From: Arthrobotrys musiformis
Taxonomy: Eukaryota > Ascomycota > Orbiliomycetes > Orbiliales > Orbiliaceae
DNA: 64,000 bases
Assembly: GCA_036971715.1 (NCBI GenBank)
Contig: JAVHJL010000002.1
Location: forward strand, 528,501 to 592,500
Direction of reading: 5' to 3'
Shown here piece by piece: positions 24,395 through 36,056 of this stretch. How positions within the stretch are numbered: the stretch's first letter is position 1; the number at the start of each line of letters is the position of its first letter. Both the position numbers and the translations under genes were made by a program. A model generated the notes under the pieces. It worked only from the letters and a program-made list of their open reading frames with translations, searched no databases and was not told the DNA's origin.

Positions 24395-25666
24395 GTTTGA
24401 ACTTGCCAATTAATTCGTTGTGAGGGCTGCCTCCGAGGATGATTCCTGAATACCGTTGTCGAAAGAGAATACTGCAGTACAGTGCGAGAATTCTTATATA
24501 TCTAAGGCGGTTATCAACGCGCAACGAGGCCCACTCAAAATGATACGGTGACACTTAGTCTCGAGGCCAGGGTGACACCAAAACAAATGATACCCTAAGG
24601 GAGAGTGTGCTTGCAGAAAGATAATTTTCGAGCTTCCCATGTCAATTTAATCTCTCCGGTTAGATCGATCTTTCAAACAAGGTTTGATCGAAGGGCATGG
24701 ATTGAAACTCTACATGCATACCTCGACTACAACACAGAAGCAAGGTTCAACTATCACATGGTTCGGTCGACTATGTGGAATCACGGACCAGGATCAAATT
24801 TGATCTTTTAATTAGTCAGCGGAGCCTTGGGCTAAAAATCAATAAATCATGATCCATCAACTTGCGGCTCCCGTTTACGATCAACTTGCCAGAGAGTATT
24901 GAGATTCAAGTTTTTGAGCGACCTTCTTGATTTCTCGGAATTTGGAAAATTAAGGATATCCCATGTGCAATTTTGCAATTGATTCACCTTGATGGGAGAT
25001 AAACCCGCGTTGATCGGTATTTACGTACGTAGGACAGAATATACCCATGAGGCCAACTCTCAGTCCTACCTGTCGCCTCAGAGGATGTACTCTGAAACCT
25101 AAGGTTGCAAGAACAATATTGTTCTATATATGCCATATAGTTGACTTTTAATTATATAGCACTTTAGCACATTAGTCCTTTGCATTGATAGGCCACAGAA
25201 ATCGATCAAAGACAACTTGGTCTCTGCGCCGTGGCACATATGAAGCCTGAGAGTTAGATTACTCTAGTGCTAAGAGGCCGATGATGGCTTGGTTTTGGGC
25301 TTCTATCTGTGCCAAAATGGCTCCCCAGGGCATAAAATGGCCAGGATATCCACCCAAATGAAGCTCGTTATTCAGTCTGTGTAGTATTCATCATATCTCA
25401 GCATACCTGCAGCACTTTCATTGCGAACAAATTTATAGTATCTGGCCTAGCCTTTAACTTTTGGTCCCACTCTATATATACATATCATCCGCTTAGTAAA
25501 TTTATCATTATATATATCCGTACTAGCATTCGCGCTAGTATCTACCCTGGCCTCGGGACTAGTATCTACCTCCGCGTATACATCCTCATTCACAAGACAA
25601 ATCTCCAGATATAGCTATGTTGGAGTCGACATCCTCAAATTTCGTGGAACGCCGAATTCCGTGCAG
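24395..25666. other. intergenic; TATA-like tract before the small membrane protein gene
   Basis: AT-rich. CTATATATACAT near 25472-25483 could be the core promoter of the downstream gene. A 12-bp direct repeat CTAGTATCTACC occurs near 25535 and 25559. No other gene was seen. Confidence 0.4.
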
Positions 25667-26038
25667 ATGCTTGCATTCCGCTCCGGCCCAGTAATTGGGG
25701 GTATAATTGCTGCCCTAGCCGGGCTAACTCTAGTTGTTGGGGTAGTCTTATTTATAGTCAGAAGGAACCTTCGACGAAAGAAAGCTGCGAAGAACTCTGA
25801 CTCCGATGAAGACGTCGAATCAGCGCGTCTTTCACTAAGCACCTGTACCTACATGGCGGACGATAGGGAGGACGCAGATACGCTCTATAGCCCGACCGAG
25901 ACTTCGCCAGCATTGCGTCCAGTGCGCGAAAAGCTCAGCAAATCGGAGCAAGAGCTTACCGAAAAGGAGCTGGACCTATCTGTAGAGCATAGTGCTCTCC
26001 CACCACCGTTCCCCACGTACAAGGAGATGTCCCTTTAG
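25667..26038 (+). CDS. small single-pass membrane protein with charged cytoplasmic tail
   Basis: 123 aa from the ATG at 25667. After six residues comes one strong membrane segment (GPVIGGIIAALAGLTLVVGV, continuing to about residue 31). A stop-transfer RRNLRRKK follows, then an acidic Ser-rich tail ending in PPPFPTYKEMSL. This is the layout of the C-terminal half of fungal WSC/Mid2-like or SKG6-like proteins, without the extracellular part. The frame stays open upstream to 25451 without a start codon, so an unrecognised 5' exon with a signal peptide is possible. An out-of-frame ATG at 25617 would act as a short uORF. Function is unknown. Confidence 0.55.
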   Translation: MLAFRSGPVIGGIIAALAGLTLVVGVVLFIVRRNLRRKKAAKNSDSDEDVESARLSLSTCTYMADDREDADTLYSPTETSPALRPVREKLSKSEQELTEKELDLSVEHSALPPPFPTYKEMSL

Positions 26039-27626
26039 TGTAGCTGTTCTTAAAAACTGCGGCTTGAGGTTCACTCCCGACCCCTTCGGATGGGCTACAG
26101 TACTACGCAGAAAGTTTATTCTGGGAAAGCCAGAGCATATGTGGTTATTTTCGTTGTGGGTCTATATCGTAAGGTTGATTACTTAAGTGGCTTCTATTTG
26201 TTTTTCTCACTGTCAAAATGTTGTTCGCGGATTCATTAATTGTCAGCTGCGAGGCGTATCATTCGGACTCGACGCTCAGTTCGATAAGGACTTCGTGCTG
26301 CGCGATTCCAGAACTCCACCCTCTTTTTTGGAGCTTTGCAATATTTGTCCTTATTTTTTTCATTTGTATTGGAATGCATGTATCTACGTTTTTTTTTTTT
26401 TTTTTTTTTTTTTTTTTGAACGATTGTATCATTCTGTCAAGGCCATTCTATCTTAGTGCCCACTGATCCCTAGTTGAAACCTTAATCTTAAGATTTTTCC
26501 AAATACGAGATTCCGATACTCATGTTACACACTGGCATTACAGCGCATCCAGACTCCTAAACGCCGGGCGTTGCGTTGTTTGTTGGAATCTATAAAAACT
26601 TCACCTAAAAGTTGCATGGCAATTGCCAGCAGGATATCCGAGGATGGAGACGCTCATCTTTCTTTGTCGTTGAAGCGCTGCCAACTGCATTCAAACGCAA
26701 TGTTGGAGTTGGATATGAACCCAAACTGCCATGCAAACTATGCAAACTGGAAGAGCAGATGGCAGTTTTCTTGGGCCAAGATGGTTGAATTTCTATTCCT
26801 GTCAGCGGGTAAGCGCCAATGTCGACTCCACCCCAGAACTTATTTTAGTCTCACAAACCCACAATCCGATAGGCAGGGCAGCGAGAAATTACCGGGGTTT
26901 CGTTCGGTTATGTATGCTGAGCCTTCCCAACCCCTCTTACTCAACATGATCAAAGCAGTGAATTTCCTCGACCATGCATGCTGTACTATCTGTGCCTTCA
27001 GCATTCTCACCTAAGCCCTGCAGTTGGGCATTGTTTCAGTAGATGCAGTGTTTGGCAAACTCTATGGTACCCTCCAATCTTGGTCATGGCAAAGTTCCCT
27101 TCGTGTACCTGTGCCGCCAAACGTTGGTCTTCGGCCTCGTCGGACGGTGCGAACGGTACGAATGTATACAAGATCCAATGCAGTTATCCTGTGCTGAGCC
27201 GCACAATACTTCCACTCGAACTGTTTCAAGAAGGAGGGTCGCACAAAGTGTTTGTCCAAGCCTTCGAGTGATGCCTACGACCTAAAACTTATAACATCGA
27301 CCGTGTCTCTCTCTCCTGTTCGAGCGATTGTTGAATCTAGATTCACGGCCCAGCAAAAGTTTTTACCACTCCTTACCTAGGATAATACTTTCTTTGCCAC
27401 ATCGAATTGTTGTTGGAGCAATTGCGATTAAGGCTCTTCCTTTAATATTTTTTGTTAGATCTCTATCGAACTGCGCATTGAATTTATTTTGCTACGTCTT
27501 GCAACCTTTAAACTTTACTCCGCCTCGATATCGTCGAAACCAATCCTTACATTCAATATTCGCACGAATTGAAACGAAATCACTGCGTATTTTTCGCTTA
27601 AGAAATTTATAAAAAAGGCAAAGACA
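26039..27626. other. intergenic with poly-T tract
   Basis: Contains a T27-class run near 26391-26417 and scattered short frames (for example 26571-27014, which begins with TTG). No domain or splice pattern was recognised. Confidence 0.45.
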
Positions 27627-27917
27627 ATGGAGAATATCGGGAAGATCCTCGGCCCCGCCGTCGGCGTCATTTTTGTCATTTTTATCCTCATTGCAATGAT
27701 ATATCTTTGGCGTCAAGGGTATAAATCTGAACGAGAGATGGAGAAAGAAAGAGCAGACCTGGAGCAGGCGAACGCTACTGCCCGAACAGAGGAGGAAACT
27801 ATTACTTTCAAAGCGGTTCCATTTGATAGCCTTTCTCAAAATACTTCCCCGCCACCGTACACCAGACACGAAGCACCTAGAGTACCGGAGCCAGCGGTTG
27901 TTCGGGTTACATCATAA
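27627..27917 (+). CDS. tiny single-pass membrane protein with a PPxY tail
   Basis: 96 aa. Ten residues lead into one membrane helix (AVGVIFVIFILIAMIYLW, about 11-28). A basic-acidic coiled stretch (SEREMEKERADLEQANA) follows, then a soluble tail with SPPPYTRHEAP, whose P75-P76-P77-Y78 is a PPxY motif. PPxY motifs bind WW domains of Nedd4/Rsp5-type ubiquitin ligases, and small PPxY membrane proteins can act as Rsp5 adaptors. That role is inferred. The tail would be cytosolic by the positive-inside rule. Layout and size resemble the protein at 25667, suggesting a loose pair. The start context (AGACAATGG) is good. Confidence 0.6.
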   Translation: MENIGKILGPAVGVIFVIFILIAMIYLWRQGYKSEREMEKERADLEQANATARTEEETITFKAVPFDSLSQNTSPPPYTRHEAPRVPEPAVVRVTS

Positions 27918-29426
27918 AGCACGGCAATCTAGAGCCGCTCCATACCATACTAGAGATTCCTTTCCCCCATTTTTTCCTTTTCTTTTTAAAAAATAGCCTG
28001 CCTACAAAGCGACCCATTCGAGACGATACCCTTCGAAGTAATACCTATTCAGTCATACCTACCTTTTCAGTGGTCTCGCTCGGCCCGGCCCGGTCCCAGG
28101 TACCGCTTGAGCTTGCATTATACCACAAACTGTTCCAGCCCAGTCAGTTTAGAATCGACTGGGTGCCTTTCACGGGCTTACGGCAGCCTGGGCATTTTGG
28201 AACCCTTTTTTTTTAGAGCAATCGGTCGATCAGAGTCAAAATTTCTCAAACATCACATTATCAGCACGTGCACAGCGATCATCAATTCAGTTTCGCATCG
28301 CGCATCGGCGTTTGGAGTCATCTTATTTCACCATACTACATACCTATTTATGAAACTAATAAACGGACCATTTGAGATTTGAGCGCGATCGACGACCCAT
28401 AGTCCCCTGAGCCCTAGCCCTAGGCCCTAAGATCTCCAAGTTTACGGATTTTCTCTGGCTTTCTACATATCTACATATTTATCGAGGGCCGGGGCGCTCG
28501 GGCCCTGTCTGCGGACCGCGGCTCACGCCTTGTGTAATTTTTTATTTTTTATTTTATTTTATTTTTATGTATAATACATTATTGGGCTCGCATTATAAGT
28601 TACGAGTGTGCAAAACTCGAGGGATTAAGACGGGAGTTGGGTGTATATATTTAACTATTCTTCATTATTTTCCTACGATCCTTACGTTTACAGGTTCCAG
28701 TTTTCAATTTTTGATTGCTCAAAACTCGGAATCGCGAATATGTGCTTCAAGATTATGTATGCACGTGCTGTTACAGCACAGTGATATATGCAGGCTGAAT
28801 TTCCGCAATCACACAACTACGATTTCTATGCACGTATACGAATCATTTGGCGCCAGATTTCCCATTTTCCTTCCGGTCACTTCCCCAGTTTTCCTCAAGC
28901 CCTGAAGCCCTAAATACTTCAATTGGATCCTCAGCAAAAGGTATTAATACATTGATCATTGGATCATCGGCTGATCAGTCTCCAAAGGCTGCGGAAAATG
29001 CAACATCACAACGCGGAAATCCAGCTCATCCAGTTTCGATAGGCGCCCCGGGCGGATCCCGCTTCTTACGTATGGGGAAACGAATCGGCTTAACGGATAA
29101 AAATACCAGGGTAAACTCGGTAAAATTTTGGGTTCGGGACGTCTGATGAATCGTATATGCAGCTACAATTGCCGTGTGATCAGTAAGTTATTTATTTATG
29201 TTCGCGAATTGGGCGTGTACTGTCTATGGGTCTTATCGACGTGAGGGGCGCAAGCCTGTGCATTTGCTGCAGAGCATTGTCATGCCGCGAGGATGATCAG
29301 AGCTAGATAATCTAAATTCGGTATCATCTTACGAGAACAACGGCCTCATGGGCTATCGATTCTCTACGAGCTGAATTTGAAGACTCATATCTAATTCTGC
29401 GGCTAGATGGTGGGTTCTGGGCAAAG
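27918..29426. other. intergenic, AT-rich
   Basis: Includes an imperfect ATTTT repeat near 28537-28566. No gene with a domain was found. It ends at the promoter of the kinase gene. Confidence 0.5.
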
Positions 29427-29490
29427 TATAAAAGCCACTCCCTCCCTCTGGCTTCTCCCTCCCCTCCTCCTTTCCTTTCTTTCCACCTAT
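29427..29490 (+). promoter_or_regulatory. TATA box and pyrimidine-rich initiator of the SRPK-like kinase
   Basis: TATAAAAG at 29427-29434 is followed by an almost pure C/T stretch to about 29490, a classic fungal core-promoter pattern. It implies a leader of roughly 370-400 nt before the ATG at 29861. Confidence 0.55.
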
Positions 29491-29860
29491 CCGTTCCCGT
29501 TAACAACCTTTGACTACAGCTACAGTAAGCAGTAATTTCTACCGACCTTAACAACTTTGATCGATCAAAACCAATTATTTCCAACTTATGGACAGTTACC
29601 TCAACCTGACTTTCGCATCAACTTCTGTTGGAGCACTTTAGTCTTTACTTCTTTCGAACTAAAAGTTCTTCGACTTTTAATTCGCCCTCTTAAACCGTGA
29701 CTTTTTCACTGATTCTTTCGAATCCACGACTTACCACAGACTTACTTCTGTTTTCCCACCTCTATAAGCTTTCTAGCTTACTTTTAACTTTCTCCTACTC
29801 TCTTCGAGTCTACAGCACCACCAGCTAAGCGGTGATATATATCTTCATTACTCAAGATAT

Positions 29861-31477
29861 ATGTTTTCCAGAAGCACCGTAAAGATGGTTAATTCTGTTG
29901 AAGAAGAGGGCTGCACCGGCCTTTGGCAGGGCATCCGCAGACAAGCCCGCTCCCTTTTGGGGTCCGCCTTTGAGTTCCGAAATCCGAAAGAGGTCGATTT
30001 CGCCTTCTCAAAGTGTGATCCACATCCATTCCCTCATCCAGAGAGCGACCGCCTCGAGCATTGCTACAAATACGGAAAGGGTTCCGGCAAGTTCTACCCC
30101 GTTCTCCTTGACCAAAAACTTGGAGATTACGTCGTCAAAGCCAAACTCGGACATGGAAACTTCGCATCCGTCTGGCAATGTGTCCTCGACGAAGGGAAGG
30201 AAAGAGATCTTCCTTATGAATCAGTAGCTGTTAAAGTCTGCACAAACAGCAAAAAGGACAGCAAAGACGATGTCATTGAAGCAAAGGTCCTCATGAAACT
30301 CAACAAGCGATCTGATGGGAAAGGCGACTTCGGCAAGAACCACATTCAAAAAGTCGATGAGTGCTTCCACGTCCCTGGCAGCTTCGGTGACCATTTCTGC
30401 ATTGTCGGTGAAGCCATTGGACCGTCCCTCGACTACTACCTCAATTTGACCGAGAAGCAACAACTTGGACACTTCGACACTGAAGTCGCTAAGAAGATCG
30501 CCTTTCAAATTCTTTCGTCTGTTACCTGGCTCCACAATGCTGGATACGGACATGGAGACATCCACCCACACAACATTCTCATGAAAGAGAAGGGCTTCAA
30601 GGCTGGGACCAACGCCAAAAGACCGATCTGTATTGAAAACACCAAACCCGAAGATGTTCCCTACATGCCTCCATATCTCGTTTCATGTATTGACGACGAC
30701 TTGACTGCCCGCACCCCATTGACAGTTGACAACTGTGACGCCAGATTGGTAGATTTTGGTCAGACCTTCAAGAAGAACCAGCCACGCAAAGTCCACAAGA
30801 TGACCACCCCCAAGGGCAACAGATCCCCCGAATGGACTCTCAAAAACACCCCAATCACGACTGGTATCGACATTTGGTCAATCGCCTGCATCACCTACCG
30901 AATGACCACCGGCAAACACCTTATGTGGGTCGAAGAGCGTTATAAGGACGAGCACGGAAAGTTAACTCAGAAGAGAACGAAGGCTGATATCAACGAGGAC
31001 CATATGCCAATGATGGCTGAGCTCCTTGGAGTCCCTCCCGCATGGATGATCAAGAAATGGAATACCTCTGGACTTCCGAAGATTGACTGGAAGTCTATCA
31101 AGCCAGAGGGTAACCTCCATGAGCGTATCCTTCAAGACCGCCCTGCCGGCATGTCAGATGAAGAGACAGCCCTCTTCGAAGATTTCCTGAGACAGGCCTT
31201 GACTTGGGATTATCGGTACCGGCCTACTGCTGCCGAGCTCATCCAGCACGATTGGTTCAAATCGGTTCTTTCGCTCAAGGACGAGCTTCATCTTTCCAAC
31301 TTGGCCAAGCCTACCTCTCGTTTCTCCAGGGCAATAACCAAAATCTCCGACGGATTGAAGTCCTGGCCGACGAGACTCATGAGCCCATGGATCAAAAAGG
31401 AGGACCTAGAAGCTCAGCCCGCTACTGAAGTCAAAGCTCTAGGTCCGATCCTTGGTGCTCGAGCTATGGAGATCTAA
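29861..31477 (+). CDS. SRPK-like protein kinase, intronless
   Basis: 538 aa from the first ATG. A second in-frame ATG at 29885 has a stronger context and could be the real start (530 aa). Kinase features: Gly loop LGHGNFASVW (96-105), Lys125 in VAVKVC, likely helix-C Glu140, catalytic loop HGDIHPHNIL with Asp233, and Asp298 in VDFG. The usual HRD Arg is Gly (HGD), as is common in SRPK-like enzymes. A long spacer of about 55 residues separates the catalytic loop from DFG. This fits the SR-protein-kinase group, which phosphorylates Ser-Arg-rich proteins. Fungi carry expanded, often intronless SRPK-like paralogues of unknown target, and this looks like one. No membrane or signal segment is present. 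Confidence 0.88.
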   Translation: MFSRSTVKMVNSVEEEGCTGLWQGIRRQARSLLGSAFEFRNPKEVDFAFSKCDPHPFPHPESDRLEHCYKYGKGSGKFYPVLLDQKLGDYVVKAKLGHGNFASVWQCVLDEGKERDLPYESVAVKVCTNSKKDSKDDVIEAKVLMKLNKRSDGKGDFGKNHIQKVDECFHVPGSFGDHFCIVGEAIGPSLDYYLNLTEKQQLGHFDTEVAKKIAFQILSSVTWLHNAGYGHGDIHPHNILMKEKGFKAGTNAKRPICIENTKPEDVPYMPPYLVSCIDDDLTARTPLTVDNCDARLVDFGQTFKKNQPRKVHKMTTPKGNRSPEWTLKNTPITTGIDIWSIACITYRMTTGKHLMWVEERYKDEHGKLTQKRTKADINEDHMPMMAELLGVPPAWMIKKWNTSGLPKIDWKSIKPEGNLHERILQDRPAGMSDEETALFEDFLRQALTWDYRYRPTAAELIQHDWFKSVLSLKDELHLSNLAKPTSRFSRAITKISDGLKSWPTRLMSPWIKKEDLEAQPATEVKALGPILGARAMEI

Positions 31478-32953
31478 TAGGGTACCATTGGGTGGATTTC
31501 CTTTGTTTTTCCTTTGTCTTTCTTTGGAGCGGGGACTCATAGATTGGTATTTTCTTTTTTCCTTTCCTTTCCTTTACTTTCGTTAATTTCATTTCCTTTG
31601 TCTTTTCCTTCATTGATTTCTTTTCCTTCGTCTTTACCTTCATTAATTCCATTCCCTTTTTCTTTTCTAGTTTTAATTTTTTTGTTAAGGAGGGAGTGTG
31701 ATCCCTCCCTTTTTGTTACTTTGGCCTACGAACGGGTCACTCCGGTTTTTATCAGATTGGTTTGGTTTGTTTCCTTAATTGCTTTGAAGATTGATACCCT
31801 TAGACCGATCAGAATTACGTGTACTTAGAAGGGAGTCATTAAAAGTCATTTGAAAATACCATCCCTCAAATGCTTGAGGATGTGGGACGTTTCCATGGCC
31901 AATGTGACCTCGTGATATGCTTTTGACACGCCGCCTTCTACTAACACTTTAGCTGGCTTCCCATCCTCGCATTGCAATGCCCAAACCTGCCTATGGTCCT
32001 TTTTTCACCGCTTCGTCTTATTTATGCTTTGAAGGATCTCCTAGGACGCCATCGGAAGCTAGGCACATGACCGGACGCCATGATACTTAAGGACTTGCTG
32101 ACAATTTTTCATGAATATAATCTAGGCTCAAAGTACATTCGAGAATCAACTGGCTCTAGAAGAAGCCGGCGATAGTTTCGTCTTTTCGGATTTTTACGCC
32201 AAAAACCTAGTTTTCCAACTTCTGTCAAGAGTAGTTGTGGGAAAATGCTTTCAACAGGCGTATAATCCACCTAACTAACTTACGACAGCCGCGGTGCTAC
32301 CTAGTGCAAACTTAACCAGTCCCCAGCAAATTTCTTTCCGGGCGGCGGGGCGGGGGGCGGGGCACCAGGCATTGCGTCGGATTTCCCTAAGAGTCATAAG
32401 ACTATCGGATTACGCTGATCAAACGGTACCGCGGTAATCGTGAGCATAAAACATATATGCAAGCATTTAATAGTGGGATTAGGGCAATCAGCGGATCCAC
32501 CTCAAAGGTATGCTGGGTTCTGAGCCCTTATCATATTCACTAATATTTTTTTATTTTTATTTTTTTATTGGTAGTTTTTGACTACTCTTAAACTAATTTG
32601 CGACAGGACCTTCAGACGTTGCTCGAAACTGCCCCTCCTCACGTTCTGTTTATCATCGGATTGCGCGCGTGGTTTGCTGATCCGCGTTAAGTTGTATTTT
32701 TTGAGGCAGCTGTTTTCGGAAGATCAGGGGTCAGTCTTGGCAATCTATGGGGACGTGATATCGTGATTTGGCTAAATCAATTATCCGTTCTTTGTAGGTT
32801 TGATCAGCAGGCCGGTGTATGAGAGATTATCCTTTGCGGTGGAGTGGGAAAAAAAAAAGGGAAAATAGTTAGAAGGAAGGCATACATAGAAAATATAATA
32901 GAGAGCAAGAATTCTATAAATTTTATATATATTTTCAACGCCCAAGGGACAAA
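31478..32953. other. intergenic with pyrimidine repeat and G-rich tract
   Basis: 31540-31680 is a degenerate TTTCCTTT/TTTGTCTTTTCCTTCATT repeat on the plus strand. 32338-32362 is a G-rich tract (see findings). No gene was recognised. Confidence 0.5.
31540..31680 (+). repeat. degenerate pyrimidine-rich repeat downstream of the SRPK-like gene
   Basis: Several imperfect copies of a roughly 30-bp unit of the form ATTTC-TTTTCCTT-CGTCTTT-CCTTCATTAATT, almost free of purines on the plus strand. Likely part of the kinase 3' UTR. Confidence 0.6.
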
Positions 32954-33286
32954 CTACTTCGTAAGACTGATGGTTGTGAAGCTACGAAACGTAAATTTGA
33001 GTAATTGAGGTTCAAGTACTCCTCCGATCCTGAGCTGTGCATAGAGAGGCTGTTCTGGTCGAACTGCTGACCGAACAAAGGTCACGGATGCATGCAAAAA
33101 ACCCATGTCTGCAGAATATGGAATCCACATTTCGAAGCTTCTACCGTCTTTCTGGCCCTTGCATGGCACCTTGTCCTGGTTCTTGACCTCCACTTGCCTA
33201 GCTAACGGGAAAATGGGATTGGAAACCGGACACCATACGATACCAAAGCCATGTTCAAAGTCTGAAAAGAAGCTCCATTGACCCAT
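32954..33286 (-). CDS. possible small hypothetical protein
   Basis: 110-aa frame beginning MGQWSFFSDFEHGFG with an ATG. Codon use is mixed, and the composition is mostly folded rather than low-complexity: alternating hydrophobics and aromatics, predicted beta-rich, ending FRSFTTISLTK. It has no recognisable domain, signal peptide or splice partner. A frame of this length is expected a few times by chance in 64 kb, so this is tentative. Confidence 0.3.
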   Translation of the reverse strand: MGQWSFFSDFEHGFGIVWCPVSNPIFPLARQVEVKNQDKVPCKGQKDGRSFEMWIPYSADMGFLHASVTFVRSAVRPEQPLYAQLRIGGVLEPQLLKFTFRSFTTISLTK

Positions 33287-33603
33287 AACACTTCCCTATG
33301 CTAAAATCATTTCTTCCGCTGAATCCGAATACGAGGTCGGAAGCAGGCCTCATATTTTCTTCCGTAAAGTATTATATACTTAGAGGAAGCTCTTCCCCCG
33401 CATCTGCAGCTTAATTATTCCATACATCAGCTACAACAACCTCAATATTCGCCGGCCGAAGCACGAGTGCCCCCAATTGGTGTTGGTTATACTCGACCTT
33501 GGGGTTATCAATGAAATGAAATGTTAACGACTTTTTAAATATTTATTGTAAATTGAGGAAAATTTAGAAGGGGCATTTTTGAAAACGACATAGAGCGAAC
33601 AAA

Positions 33604-35775
33604 ATGGATCTCAACCTTATTATCGTTCTTATGTTCCTTTGCGCTGGGCTAGCGATTCTCTTCGTTGCGGCTCGTGCATATTTCTCCCACCAAGCTTCTA
33701 AACACGATGTTGCACTTTCTACTTTCCACAGCCGCCGACGAGACCGTAACGCTCCAGAATCTAAGATTGTATCGCCGCGGCCTCACGCTGGGTTTGGGTG
33801 GAGATGGGAAAAGAAATTTCGGAGAAAGCAGGACGAGGTCAAAAAGATGTTGGAGAGGAAGTTGAAGTTGTTACATATAATGGCAACAGTAAAATACCAA
33901 GACAAGGAAACAAATGAGATTCTGGATAGCTGGAAGGATATCTCGACATACTCGGCCGACAACCCTATCGTAAGGCCTCTCGAACCGTTTTTGCTTTAGC
34001 ATATACTTGGCTTACTTAATTAATAATAATGCTTCGTATCTATAGTGCACTTCAAAGCTCCCTTCACAGCCACCAGTCATCCAACGCCGTCTCTTGTAAG
34101 TATCACATAGCAAATTTCGGCATACATTTTGAAATCTAGCGGCTTATAATTATAAAGCATGTTCGATACCGTCCGATATCTACGACAAGCTAAAAACAAG
34201 CTCCCAGCTAAAGGAATGCAAGAATGGTACACCGAATTCGAAAGCGTATTCTTACTGGGGGTCCTACGTGTGGACTCTTGGAAAGTATTTCTTGATAACT
34301 GTAGGAGGCTAGCATTAGGTAAGGCGCTTATATATGTTACCACGATATCAAATACATCAGATCGTTTTAATTAGGCGTAAATATGCCCACAGGCTTGCTA
34401 ATACATCGATGGGCTACCAGCGACCCCATGGTTGAAGGTCTGGAATTATAGGCCTCGGGAGCATCTAGACTTTTTATTTATGCCGCTTGTCACGCCAGAT
34501 AACGGTAAACTTGGGAGTATGGAACCCTCCTTTCAAAAGTTATATCTAGCCAATTGAATTAGATACAAGGGCTAACAAGCATGATGATAGTGATGGGCCG
34601 CTTCGTCATCTCTTTTGCAGATGTTACGCTCGTCGAAACCCCGCAAACACCAGAGCCTTCACCTTGGACAAAGTGGTGGCCCTTCAGCAGCTCCTGGAGT
34701 CGATCTTTGGATTGGGTCAACCTTGCCATCGACCATAAAAAATACTGCGAGTCAGCCCCACCGAACATTCCCAGCGAAGAACTCTTGCTAGATAACTCGT
34801 CTATTGCCGTTACACGAGTCCTGAGCCACAAAAAGTTGATCGTAATGGACGTCTGTAAGCCGTCTGATGGAAGCGACATGACATTTGATATCACTTCATC
34901 GGACCTGAATGTTCATTTATCTTTATTGCCATTACTTCATGCGCCAAAACATGCGCCCATTCCAATGGAGCTGGTGCTCATATTGTTCAAAAGGTCCATG
35001 CAATCATGGTCTCAGTTTAGAGACGCTTTTGTGGAACATGTTACTTCACTGGTGAGTATTACCACATCCCCCGCGAACGAGCTCCATACCTGATTTCTAA
35101 TAACAATTCTATTACTAGAAATCATACATTTACGATAATCGTGCCCAGAAGGCCATGATTAATACAATCATGTCTTCACTCAAACTTACCCACAGCCTTG
35201 GCACCGTCTCCGAACACAACGTGGTTGTTCTACAGAAATTCTTAAGCACGAACACAAAAACTATAGACGGGAATATATCTGCCTGTTGGAGCTGGGATAC
35301 GCACCCTCCGACCTTGAGAGAGGCGCACCCGGATATTGCAGATGATTTAGCCAAGGTGATGGGGTTTTTCGAGGCTGCAAATGCGGAAGCAAAGGAGTGG
35401 GATAAAGAATTAAGAGATATGATGCAGATGGTATTCAGCCTAGTGTCCATTGATGAAGCGTATCGATCGAGGGAGCAAGCTCAAAGTTTGAAGCGGCTGA
35501 GTTGGATTACGGTGAGTTGGCACTTAGGACTACCTCAGCCCCTACCTTTTGTTGAATTGCACTAAACAATGACGCAGTTTATCTTCCTCCCACTATTGTT
35601 CGCCGCGTCGTTGTTCGGAATGAATGTCGATATTTTGGAAAACAACCCTTCATGGACGTGGTATCTCGTTGTCTGTGTCCCATCCCTGCTCATCGTGTGG
35701 GTTGTGTGGCTCGCCTACCGGCTCAGCGACCGAAGGAGAGAGATTTCAGAGGAAATACCGTTCAAGTCCGCCTAA
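33604..35775 (+). CDS. CorA-like divalent cation transporter family protein
   Basis: Seven exons: 33604-33969, 34046-34095, 34158-34318, 34421-34504, 34621-35051, 35119-35511 and 35578-35775. All phases agree, giving 560 aa. The C-terminus has the CorA hallmark: a helix ending SLFGMNV (G509-M510-N511), a short loop, and a second helix (YLVVCVPSLLIVWVVWLAY). The Gly-Met-Asn motif lines the selectivity pore of Mg2+ channels, so ion transport is likely. Exon 1 adds an extra N-terminal membrane helix (residues 5-27) and a coiled basic stretch, unusual for CorA. It could be a separate gene fused by my splicing. The donor of exon 4 is ambiguous: GTAAAC at 34505 or GTATGG at 34517, both phase-compatible. 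The acceptor of exon 3 is AAAG. The gene converges on PTR2. Confidence 0.8.
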
Positions 35776-36056
35776 GCGGCACTCTAGACTAACGTTATAA
35801 CTCAGTTCGATTCTTGTATATTACTGTTTGACGATACCCTTAAATCTGGCGTTTACATTTATATATATCCTGTATTTTATGATTAAGGCGAATTGAAAAT
35901 AACGTATGCAAACGTTTGAGTAATATCATATGCTAAAACGAAACCCCCATTATGACCTCTAATGCTTCCACTATACTCGATTCTATCATTCTAATGAAAG
36001 GAGACTCAGCCTCTTCCGTCGAATATAAATCACCCTGACACCGTTACCCAACCTAA

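Noticed and set aside
25451..25666. Upstream open extension of the small membrane protein frame
   Set aside because: It contains no start codon and no clear acceptor, so I kept the ATG at 25667, though a hidden 5' exon cannot be excluded.
26571..27014. 147-codon plus-strand frame
   Set aside because: It starts with TTG rather than ATG, has irregular composition and no recognisable motif.
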